Positions 38,398-46,057 of a stretch of 64,000 bases of DNA are shown here, one piece after another; the stretch's first letter is position 1, and every line of letters begins with the position of its first letter. Location: assembly GCF_007859765.1 (NCBI RefSeq), contig NZ_SIHJ01000001.1:1116767-1180766 (forward strand), written 5' to 3'. This stretch comes from Posidoniimonas corsicana. GTDB lineage: Bacteria > Planctomycetota > Planctomycetia > Pirellulales > Lacipirellulaceae. Below the pieces are notes generated by a model that made no database searches, was not told the DNA's origin, and saw only the letters and a list, made by a program, of their open reading frames with translations. The position numbers were made by a program, and so were the translations under genes.

Positions 38398-38631
38398 CTA
38401 CTCCTGTGGTTCGACACGCGCTGCGAGCAGCTCTTGGCATGCGATCAAGTATCCAAACTCGAATGCTGAGCGGGCGCCGATTTTCTTCATCACGGTCCGC
38501 CGGTGATTCTCTACGGTACGGACGCTGAGCTGCAGTTGCGTAGCCGCTTCGCTGTTAGTGGCGCCACACTTGAGTTCCCGCAGCAGCTTCGAGTCACGTT
38601 CCGTAAAATGAGGAGCTGGTTCAATCGTCAT
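38398..38631 (-). CDS. Single-domain LuxR-type transcriptional regulator
   Basis: The 77-residue protein is almost only a GerE/LuxR helix-turn-helix: FTERDSKLLRELKCGATNSEAATQLQLSVRTVENHRRTVMKKIGA. It has no sensor or receiver domain. Such small proteins can act as bare DNA-binding regulators or as competitors of larger LuxR-type factors. It is convergent with the globin kinase, whose stop lies 103 bases away and which ends in the same domain type. Start is the ATG at 38631. Confidence 0.82.
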   Translation of the reverse strand: MTIEPAPHFTERDSKLLRELKCGATNSEAATQLQLSVRTVENHRRTVMKKIGARSAFEFGYLIACQELLAARVEPQE

Positions 38632-39281
38632 CTGCTTCCCTTCTTCGACTGGAGTAGTACACCCGCTACAGCGTGCCAGCCCGTCAATGCGGCTACGCGG
38701 CTAGCTGGCGTGCTGGTTGCCTTTGCACACGGTCGGTTGCAGCAGAGTCTTCATCAGCTCACGTCGTCAGGACTCTTGAGGCTGTGTGCTTCGATCCGGT
38801 CAGCGGCAGCCAGAACTTGACAAGGTGCGCCAATTCTCGCGTCGCATTAGGGGGCACCCCCTACGCAGAAGCCCTTAGGCAATGGCGCCTACCAGGGCTG
38901 ACCCGTACAGCTCTCGACACGGGTTGTGCCAGGCGTTGTACACACGCCCCACAGCGTTGGTAGCGGCAGCATGCATTCGGAAGCCGCAACTTACCATGCA
39001 GTAGCCGCTCTCCTGCTACAAATCCCGTACATCGTGCCCCAGCCTCCCTGAGGTTGACCGCAATATTTCTGGCGAACATCGGTCATGGGTACGCCAATCG
39101 GGCGTTCTCGGTCGAATTTGAATCTTTTCTTCTTTTTCGAGGGCACTTTCAAGCTTCCCGCAGGGAGGAATCTCTAGAGTGGATCCGCGCGGCGCCTGCG
39201 GCCGGGAAGGCCGACATCGGCGTGGATGCGATGGTTCCGTACCCAGGGCCGAATTGGCGAAGGCGTAATCAAAGGGATGGG
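38632..39281. other. Intergenic region before the ECF sigma factor
   Basis: About 650 bases with no convincing gene. An open frame continues the sigma-factor frame upstream to 39054, but its translation is not conserved-looking and the family length favours the ATG at 39282. A polypyrimidine tract lies near 39125-39140. The promoters of the small LuxR gene (minus) and of the sigma factor (plus) should be here; no consensus was seen. Confidence 0.45.
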
Positions 39282-39818
39282 ATGGGCGAAGCCGACTCCA
39301 ACACCGACGACCGGTTCATGCAGTTGCTGACGCAGAACCAGCGCCGGCTGCTTGCGTTCATCGCCGGCATGACGCCTTCCTTGGGCGACGCCGAGGATGT
39401 TCTGCAGGAGATAAACATGGCGTTGTGGAAGAAGCGCGAACTCTATGACTGGGACCAGGGGTTCCTGCAGTGGGCGTTCGGGTTTGCGTGGATCGAGATC
39501 CGGCGTTTCCGCGACCGGCATTCAGCAAAGCACCTGTGGGCGAGCGACGCGGTCCTCGAGTCATTGGCCGCGGCGTACCCCAGAGAGACAGGCGTGCGGG
39601 AGCAGCGGCTCGACGCGCTCGCCGGCTGTATTGACAAGCTATTCACCGACGAGCGTCTGTTGATTAACGACTTCTACGCGCGACAACAGTCGGCCAAGGC
39701 CCTCGCCGAGTCCACGGGCCGGTCCGTCCGAAACGTCTACAAGCTGCTGACCAAGACTCGTCAACGGCTGCGGGAATGTGTTGAGCGGAGCTTGGCGCAG
39801 CGTTCAAGACCCGTGTGA
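39282..39818 (+). CDS. ECF-type RNA polymerase sigma factor (Rhodopirellula/Verrucomicrobium type)
   Basis: The ATG at 39282, preceded by AAAGGGATGG, gives 178 residues. Region 2 is FMQLLTQNQRRLLAFIAGM, DAEDVLQEINMALWKK and FLQWAFGFAWIEIRRFRDR; region 4 is DFYARQQSAKALAESTGRSVRNVYKLLTKTRQRL. This group of sigma factors is typical of planctomycetes and verrucomicrobia and is commonly followed by a FecR-like membrane protein, as here 55 bases downstream. It probably directs transcription of a small set of envelope genes in response to its partner. The signal is unknown. Confidence 0.92.
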   Translation: MGEADSNTDDRFMQLLTQNQRRLLAFIAGMTPSLGDAEDVLQEINMALWKKRELYDWDQGFLQWAFGFAWIEIRRFRDRHSAKHLWASDAVLESLAAAYPRETGVREQRLDALAGCIDKLFTDERLLINDFYARQQSAKALAESTGRSVRNVYKLLTKTRQRLRECVERSLAQRSRPV

Positions 39819-39873
39819 TGCGGCCCAATTACTCATTTCGCTTGATCTCTAACGGAAACGCGAAAGTATCGGG

Positions 39874-41442
39874 ATGACCGATCCGAGAGAGCAGTCCGAT
39901 CTCGATCGACTCGAGCAGCTGGTCGGCGATAAGTGCAACGGCGCCCTCGATTCCGATGGCTACGCTGAACTCCACGCCCTGCTGGCGCGGTCGGAACGGC
40001 TCCGGTGCGAGTACTGGGAGCTGATCGCATTCAACACCGACCTGCACTGGGTCCTCGCCGATGTCCGGACGCCCCAACAGCGTCGGGACACGGACTCGCC
40101 AACACCCCACCACGGCCAGCCCGTCCGGCTGCCCATCTACTGGCTTGCCGCAGCACTCGCGGCGAGCCTGCTGGCGGCCATTGGTCTGGCGGTAAGCCTT
40201 TGGCCTGGCAGCGAGGATGATCTGCCTACCGTGGTCGCCGATGCGGGCGGCGAGCGCGATGAGCTAGCCCTACCGAACGCGGACAGCCGGGCCTCGCAGC
40301 AACCTGCGCAGCAGAACCCCGGTGCCAGCACTGCGATCTTTGCTGCGTCGTTGACCTCGCCAACCAACGACAGCCGCTGGCGGAGCTCACAGAGCTCAGA
40401 CGCGAACCCTCAGCGTATCCGACTCGGAGAGAAGCTCTGGGTCGATGCCGGGGCGATCGAGATGCAGATCGATGGGGGCGCGGTGGGCGTGCTCCGCGCC
40501 CCCGTGGAACTCCAATTGCACAGCAGCTCCCGGCTTCAACTTGTGCGGGGACGGATCACGGTGACCGCCCCCAAGCTTACCAACGGATTCACCGTCGACA
40601 CCCCATCGGCCGAGGTCGTTGACCTCGGTACGGTGTTCTCCGTCGCGGCCGCCGAGACGGGGACCGACCTGGTCGTGTTCGGAGGCAAGGTCGACCTACG
40701 CGTGCCACCAACCAATCCCAAGAACGGCGGCGCACCTCCGGGCGACGCCCTGCACCTCGCCAAGGGAGACGCCGTGCACGTCAGCAGTGAGGGCGGGTTG
40801 TCGCGGATCATGAGCGTGCAGTCGTCCGGTGATCCGATGGACCTTAACCGAGCGCCGCGGACGCCGGTCGTGGGCTCGGTCGCTGACAACGTCGACCGGG
40901 AAGGAAACTGGAAGTTCTACGAGATCGTCGCCGGCGGGATGCGGGAAGACGCGCCGGCCTACGTCGACCGCTTTCACGAATGGAACGGGCTCACGCCGGA
41001 CGGCATGCCCGCGTACCTGGTTGGCGGCGACTACGTGCGGATGTTCAACGAGGACAAGGCGGACGAGGACCTGCGGATCGAGATCATGCTCACCCGCCCC
41101 TCGGCCCTCTATGTGCTGCTCGACAACCGGGTCGCGGCGCCGGATTGGCTGGCCGCCTCATTCGAGAACACGGGCGACGAGATCGGGGTCGACGAGTCCC
41201 CTCACGATACCGCGAACCGCTTCCCCGCCAACGATCAGTTCGCCCAGGTAGGACCAGGCGAGAGCATCGATCGCGTTCACTCGATCTGGAAGGCGGCGGC
41301 GCCTAACGGCGGCCCGGTCGTCCTAGGACCCAACGGACTGCTGCCCAACCGTCAGGACCAAGACCCACGCCCCAGGTATATCCGCGCAAACATGTACGGG
41401 GTCGTAGCGGTCCCTTTGGCCGACGCCCCCGCTGCCCCCTAA
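39874..41442 (+). CDS. FecR-domain membrane protein, probable sigma-factor partner
   Basis: The 522-residue protein has a cytoplasmic N-terminus of about 85 residues (DRLEQLVGDKCNGALDSDGYAELHALLARS, resembling an anti-sigma helical region), one membrane helix (86-110) and an outer FecR domain: LVRGRITVTAPKLTNGFTVDTPSAEVVDLGTVFSVAA and VVFGGKVDLRV. The C-terminal half continues for 200 residues with no family that I could name. It is likely the regulator or signal receiver for the sigma factor encoded just upstream. Topology would place FecR in the periplasm or paryphoplasm. Confidence 0.85.
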   Translation: MTDPREQSDLDRLEQLVGDKCNGALDSDGYAELHALLARSERLRCEYWELIAFNTDLHWVLADVRTPQQRRDTDSPTPHHGQPVRLPIYWLAAALAASLLAAIGLAVSLWPGSEDDLPTVVADAGGERDELALPNADSRASQQPAQQNPGASTAIFAASLTSPTNDSRWRSSQSSDANPQRIRLGEKLWVDAGAIEMQIDGGAVGVLRAPVELQLHSSSRLQLVRGRITVTAPKLTNGFTVDTPSAEVVDLGTVFSVAAAETGTDLVVFGGKVDLRVPPTNPKNGGAPPGDALHLAKGDAVHVSSEGGLSRIMSVQSSGDPMDLNRAPRTPVVGSVADNVDREGNWKFYEIVAGGMREDAPAYVDRFHEWNGLTPDGMPAYLVGGDYVRMFNEDKADEDLRIEIMLTRPSALYVLLDNRVAAPDWLAASFENTGDEIGVDESPHDTANRFPANDQFAQVGPGESIDRVHSIWKAAAPNGGPVVLGPNGLLPNRQDQDPRPRYIRANMYGVVAVPLADAPAAP

Positions 41443-41484
41443 TAACCGAACCGCATCGCCGATCTCATCCTTCAAGGTAAACGC

Positions 41485-42009
41485 ATGGACCACGCACACA
41501 ACGACGTTGACTGCAGCCCCGAGTTCGCATCGCCCGTCCCCGCCGGCGCCGATTCACTTGCCGACCGCCTTCCGTCGGATGCAGGGCTTTCCATTTCGGA
41601 ACGCATCGACGCGTGGCTGCACACACTGCAGCGGCGCGACACTCTCCGCCTCACCATGATGTACGCCGACCAGGTGAGTGGGTACGCGTCGAGCCTGCCG
41701 TGGGACTCGCTTCGGATGAGCGAGGTGCGCCGGGCGTGGGAACTGAGGCTGAGTCAGACGAGGGGCTTGCTGCAGACAGAGGTGGTCGACCTGCAGCACC
41801 ATGAGTCGGGGCAAATCGGCTTTGCCCACTTCTTGCTCATCTTGTCGTCTGACGCGCAAGAAAGCTTCGACACCCAGACGCTCCGCGTCACGCTCGGCTT
41901 TCGCCGCCAAGACAGCGCATGGCAGATCGTCCTCGAGCACATCACGGACTCACAAGAGTTCATCCCTGATCAGGAATGGGTTGTGTCTTGCCCCGATACC
42001 GAAAAGTAG
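41485..42009 (+). CDS. SnoaL/NTF2-like fold protein
   Basis: The 174-residue protein has a disordered N-terminus of about 35 residues and then an NTF2/SnoaL-like domain: LSISERIDAWLHTLQRRD, VRRAWELRLSQTRGLLQTEVVDLQHHESGQIGFAHFLLIL, and LRVTLGFRRQDSAWQIVLEHITDS. Such small alpha+beta cone domains serve as enzymes or ligand binders. AAGG lies before the ATG. It follows the FecR gene by 42 bases and may be co-transcribed. Function unknown. Confidence 0.72.
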   Translation: MDHAHNDVDCSPEFASPVPAGADSLADRLPSDAGLSISERIDAWLHTLQRRDTLRLTMMYADQVSGYASSLPWDSLRMSEVRRAWELRLSQTRGLLQTEVVDLQHHESGQIGFAHFLLILSSDAQESFDTQTLRVTLGFRRQDSAWQIVLEHITDSQEFIPDQEWVVSCPDTEK

Positions 42010-42069
42010 CCAATCATCTCTCCCGTGCGCTGAGAAACGCCCCCGCCTCCACAGAGAACGCATCCCGTC

Positions 42070-42711
42070 CTACTTCGCAGCCGACTGCTGCTCGAACTCG
42101 CTGCGGGTCGATTCGTCAATGAAATAGAAGGTTTCGCCGCCGACGTTGAGGGTCGCGGCGGCGGCGTACTTGGGGAAGCTGACCTTCGCGACGGGGTCCA
42201 CCACCATGTGGTCCTTCAGGTAGTAGTTGTTCTCGTGCAGCGCCACGTAGGTCTGGACGAAGCCGACGATGCGGTCCTCGATCCAGCTGGCGAGGGCGTC
42301 CTCGTCGACGGCGTCGAGGGGGAAGTCGACCTCGCTGTGCGAGTCGAACTTCATCAGGATGGGGAGGATCTTGAGGTCGTAGCTGACGATCAGGTTCCGG
42401 ACGTCCGGGTCCGGCGCCACCGAGAAGGTCAGGTCGATCTTGGCGAGTTCCGACCGGAACGCAAACAGGCAGCTCCGCCGGCTCGGTTCGACGACCGGGT
42501 GCGTGTCAACGCGCTCACCGAACTTCTGTGCCAGCGCCTCGAGCCGGGGGCGCCAGATCGCGCTGAGCCGCTCGACGGTTTGGCCGAACTCTTCCAGCCG
42601 CTGCTGGCGGCCGAGGTACGCCTCGGCCTGCTGAGACTTGAGCTGCTGCGCCCGCTCATCGGCCGCCGCCAACTCCGCGTCGATGCGATCGATTAGGCTT
42701 TCAATGGCCAT
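42070..42711 (-). CDS. Conserved hypothetical protein with N-terminal coiled coil and YHS-like end
   Basis: The 213-residue protein starts six bases after GGAGG. Residues 1-65 form a predicted coiled coil (ELAAADERAQQLKSQQAEAYLGRQQRLEE). The middle is a beta-rich part, and residues 168-205 resemble a YHS metal-associated motif: MVVDPVAKVSFPKYAAAATL, then GGETFYFIDESTRSEFEQ. The metal-binding Cys residues usual for YHS are absent, so metal binding is doubtful. No signal peptide is present. Function unknown. Confidence 0.7.
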   Translation of the reverse strand: MAIESLIDRIDAELAAADERAQQLKSQQAEAYLGRQQRLEEFGQTVERLSAIWRPRLEALAQKFGERVDTHPVVEPSRRSCLFAFRSELAKIDLTFSVAPDPDVRNLIVSYDLKILPILMKFDSHSEVDFPLDAVDEDALASWIEDRIVGFVQTYVALHENNYYLKDHMVVDPVAKVSFPKYAAAATLNVGGETFYFIDESTRSEFEQQSAAK

Positions 42712-43343
42712 CCAAGACCTCCAAGTGGATAAAGTTAACGACCAGACAGACTAGATAGGACTTGGGGACGGCTGCGCCGCCCTAATCGCCGGGCTGAAGG
42801 CGACGATTTCCGTGCACTTAGCCCAAATATGAGTGATTGCAAGAGTCGCGCACTCGCGACAAGAGACCGTGCCGCGGGCGCCGCTCCAACCACACTCTTC
42901 TCTACCCATGATGTTTTGACACGTGACACCTGCCAGCGCTCCGCCCGCCGGGAGACCGGCGGCGTTTGACTACCTGCCAGGTGGAAATGGTGTTCGAAAC
43001 ACTTGCCCCCGACAGCGCTCAATCGAGTGGACTACCGGCAAAGAGGCTCCACTCGATAAGCGTCAGCCGTGGACTCTCCGAACGCTACTCACTGACGACG
43101 GATTCTACGACAGACTTGGTCGCAAAGCGACCAGTATCTACTGGACTGGGCGCCCAGACCGTGCCAAACTTACGGCGGCGGCTCGTCGGGCTCGGCTCCT
43201 TCGAGCGTCCGAGTCTCGGTCGAATGGGACTCGGCTGGCAAGTCGGAGCAGCGATTAGCGAGATCGCCGTGGCGGACCGGTTGGCCGTGGGCGGCGCCGC
43301 CCCAGAAGAATTGCAGTAGGGATAGGGAATCAGGGGAGGAATC
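42712..43343. other. Intergenic region
   Basis: About 630 bases lie between divergent genes. The left end carries the GGAGG of the minus-strand gene and the right end the GGGGAGG of the plus-strand gene. Overlapping open frames of about 110 codons at 42923-43319 lack good ribosome-binding sites and known domains. No RNA gene or clear palindrome was recognised. Confidence 0.45.
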
Positions 43344-44243
43344 ATGACGCGAACAACGCTGATGTTGACGCTTGCGGTGTCGAGTGCGCTGATCGGCCAG
43401 CACGCCTACGGCGATCACGCGGCGGACGAAGCCCTGATCAGGAAGTCGGTCGCGGACTACGTGGGCGCCTTCAACCGTGGGGACGCGGCCGCGGTGGCCG
43501 CGCTGTGGTCGCCAGAGGCAGTCTACACAGACCCGGGCAGCGGCGAGCAGCTCGTCGGGCGTGAGGCGATCAAAGCTCAGTTCTCGGGTGTTTTTGCTTC
43601 TGGCGACAGCCCAACCCTTGCCGCCACCACCGATTCCATCGAGTTTGTTTCGCCGAACGTCGCCATCGAGCGAGGGACCGCGGTCGTCAAGCTGCTGGGC
43701 GATCAGCAGGAGGAGACTCAGTACACGGCTGTTTACGTCAGGCGTGACGGGAAGTGGCTGCTCGACCGAGTCTCGGAGGAGCAATCAGAGGCCGCAAGCT
43801 CCAACTACGACCACCTCAAAGAGCTCGAATGGATGATTGGCGAGTGGGTCGACCGCGACGATCAGGCCGTTGTTGCGACCTCCTGCCAGTGGACCAAGAA
43901 CCGCAACTTCATCACCCGCATGTTCGGGGTCAGTATTGGTGACCGCACCGACTTCTCGGGGCTGCAGATCATTGGCTGGGACCCCGCCGCGAAGCAGCTC
44001 AGGTCGTGGGTGTTCGACTCCGACGGTGGGTTCGGGCAAGGCGCCTGGACGCGGAAGGGCGATTCTTGGCACATCCACACCACCGGCGTGGCGCCGGATG
44101 GCAGCCAGTCGTCGGCGTTGAACGTCATTACCCGCGTGGACGACAACACCCTCACCTGGCAGTCGCTCGACCGCAAGGCAGGCGGTGAGCTGCTCCCCAA
44201 CGTCGACGAGGTGGTCGTCGTTCGGCAGACGGACGCGGAGTAG
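43344..44243 (+). CDS. Secreted SgcJ/EcaC-type SnoaL-like protein with C-terminal beta domain
   Basis: The ATG follows GGGGAGGAATC. The 299-residue protein has a signal peptide (TLMLTLAVSSALIGQHAYG), then a DUF4440/SnoaL-like domain: IRKSVADYVGAFNRGDAAAVAALWSPEAVYTDPGSGEQLVGREAI and VYVRRDGKWLLDRV. The second half (from LKELEWMIGEWVDRD) is a lipocalin-like beta domain that often follows in planctomycete proteins. It is probably periplasmic. The real activity is not known. The stop lies 94 bases before the next plus-strand gene. Confidence 0.8.
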   Translation: MTRTTLMLTLAVSSALIGQHAYGDHAADEALIRKSVADYVGAFNRGDAAAVAALWSPEAVYTDPGSGEQLVGREAIKAQFSGVFASGDSPTLAATTDSIEFVSPNVAIERGTAVVKLLGDQQEETQYTAVYVRRDGKWLLDRVSEEQSEAASSNYDHLKELEWMIGEWVDRDDQAVVATSCQWTKNRNFITRMFGVSIGDRTDFSGLQIIGWDPAAKQLRSWVFDSDGGFGQGAWTRKGDSWHIHTTGVAPDGSQSSALNVITRVDDNTLTWQSLDRKAGGELLPNVDEVVVVRQTDAE

Positions 44244-44337
44244 CCGACAGCCGTTCAACGCGTCGGCGGTGCGACGCGACCACTCGCGGCTGGACGTCGC
44301 ACACGGGCACAGAACAATCTCGGTAGAGGAAATTGAC

Positions 44338-45780
44338 ATGAAACGGGCATTCTTGGTCGTCGCAGTCTTGATCAGTTGCCTACTAGTCGCTGACCACGTG
44401 TTGGCGCGCGGTGGTCGAGGCGGCGGTGGGCGCGGAGGCGGCGGTGGCGGATTCAGCCGTGGCGGCGGAGGTGGCTACAGCCGCGGCGGGTTCAGTGGAG
44501 GGGGCTACTCCCGACCGCCCGCCAGCCGGACCCCGTCGGTGAGCCGTCCCGTCTCGCGTCCGTCTACGCCTTCGGCGTCCCGTCCGAGCGTTTCGCGTCC
44601 CAGCACCCGCCCCCCCTCCGCGACGACCCGCCCCAGTGGCCCCCGGCCCGGCGGATCGACTCCCGGCGCTCGGCCTGGCGGTGGCGCCCGACCCGGCGGC
44701 GGCACGCGCCCGGGGACGGGAGCGGGGGGCCGCCCGTCGACGTCGGACCTGCAGAACTTCCTCGACCTGAAGCCGTCCACCGGCGCACGGCCCGGGACCC
44801 AACCTTCGACCCGCCCCGGTGGCGGCCGCGGCAGTTTCGCGGGGGGCGCCGCCGCGGGCCTGGCGGGGAGCGCCGCGGCAGACTTCCTGCGTGACACGAG
44901 CGCTCGCCCCGGCACGCTGCCGGCTGAGCGTCCCGGAGCGGGCGACCGACCCGGCGGCGGCGAACGTCCCGGCGCAGGCGACCGGCCTGGACCAGGCAAC
45001 CGACCGGGCGCAGGCGACCGACCTGGAGCTGGTGACCGGCCTGGCCGCGGCGAGCGTCCCGTCCACCCCGACCGTCCGCTGGCGAGCAGCCGGCCCGACC
45101 GGATCGAGAACCGCGGCCAGCGCCAGGAGATCCGCCAAGAGCGGCGCGACGAGATTCGTGATCACGTGCACGATCACCCGATCCGCGACTTCTGGTCCGA
45201 CCACCCGCTGTGGGGCGCTTGGGCCATCACGCGGCCCTACCGCTGGGCGGCGTGGGGCGGCGTCGCCGGTTGGGTCGACTACGGCTGGTCCAACCCCGTC
45301 TACTACAACTACGGCGAGAACGTCTACTACGAGGACGGCTCCGTCTGCTACGACGGCGAGCCGGTCGCCACCGAGGCCGAGTACATCGAGCAGGCGGAGC
45401 AGATCGCCTCGCGCGCCGACGACGTCGAGGTCGACGAGGGCGATTGGATGCCGCTCGGCGTGTTCGCCGTCACCCAGGACGGCCAGAAAGACGGCCCCGA
45501 CCCGACGCTGTTCCTGCAGCTGGTGATCAGCAAGGAGGGCGTTATCTCCGGCACGCTCAACGACACCAAGACCGACACCACCCAGACCATCGAAGGCATG
45601 GTTGACAAGGGATCGCAGCGGTCGGCGTGGAACGTTGTGGGCAAGGATCGGCCGATCATGGAGACCGGCATCTACAACCTCACGCAGGACACGGCGCCGG
45701 TGCTGGTTCACTTCGCCGACGGATCGACGCAGCAATGGCTGCTTGTGCGGCTCGATGATCCAGCGGGACAACAGGAATAG
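44338..45780 (+). CDS. Secreted Gly/Arg/Pro-rich low-complexity protein with conserved C-terminal domain
   Basis: AGAGGA precedes the ATG at 44338, giving 480 residues with a signal peptide ending near ADHVLA. Residues 24-60 are Gly/Arg-rich, 60-130 are Ser/Pro/Arg repeats, and about 195-245 are short tandem units of the form GAGDRPG. A Trp/Tyr-rich segment (IRDFWSDHPLWGAWAITRPY) follows, then a conserved C-terminal domain of about 100 residues (LGVFAVTQDGQKDGPDPTLF). It resembles planctomycete surface proteins annotated as protocadherin-like. It probably binds envelope polymers through its basic repeats, an inference. The repeats are protein-coding tandem repeats, not CRISPR. Confidence 0.78.
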   Translation: MKRAFLVVAVLISCLLVADHVLARGGRGGGGRGGGGGGFSRGGGGGYSRGGFSGGGYSRPPASRTPSVSRPVSRPSTPSASRPSVSRPSTRPPSATTRPSGPRPGGSTPGARPGGGARPGGGTRPGTGAGGRPSTSDLQNFLDLKPSTGARPGTQPSTRPGGGRGSFAGGAAAGLAGSAAADFLRDTSARPGTLPAERPGAGDRPGGGERPGAGDRPGPGNRPGAGDRPGAGDRPGRGERPVHPDRPLASSRPDRIENRGQRQEIRQERRDEIRDHVHDHPIRDFWSDHPLWGAWAITRPYRWAAWGGVAGWVDYGWSNPVYYNYGENVYYEDGSVCYDGEPVATEAEYIEQAEQIASRADDVEVDEGDWMPLGVFAVTQDGQKDGPDPTLFLQLVISKEGVISGTLNDTKTDTTQTIEGMVDKGSQRSAWNVVGKDRPIMETGIYNLTQDTAPVLVHFADGSTQQWLLVRLDDPAGQQE

Positions 45781-46057
45781 CGGGAGCACACGAGGATGAG
45801 GGAAGCAACGGGGGTCCGGTGACCCCGCTGCTGGGCGTGCTGCGGATGCTGTAGGACGTCTTCTGGGTCGAGTTGGCGGTGACTGTTTTTCTGGCCACTC
45901 GCCGGCAAGTTGCGGACCGTGGCACTGGTGTCGACGGTCCACACTTTGCTGCGCAGGGTCCCGGCCAAGTGAGCTACCGACGAGCCGCCGCCCGGAGTCC
46001 GGTTGTTTGCCACGCGTCCTCCCACTCCACCTGTTACTTGGAGGCGTTGAACCCGCA

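Noticed and set aside
44930-45060. Short tandem repeats resembling a CRISPR-like array
   Set aside because: The repeats are a coding tandem repeat (DRPG-type units) in frame with a secreted protein; there are no spacers of even length.
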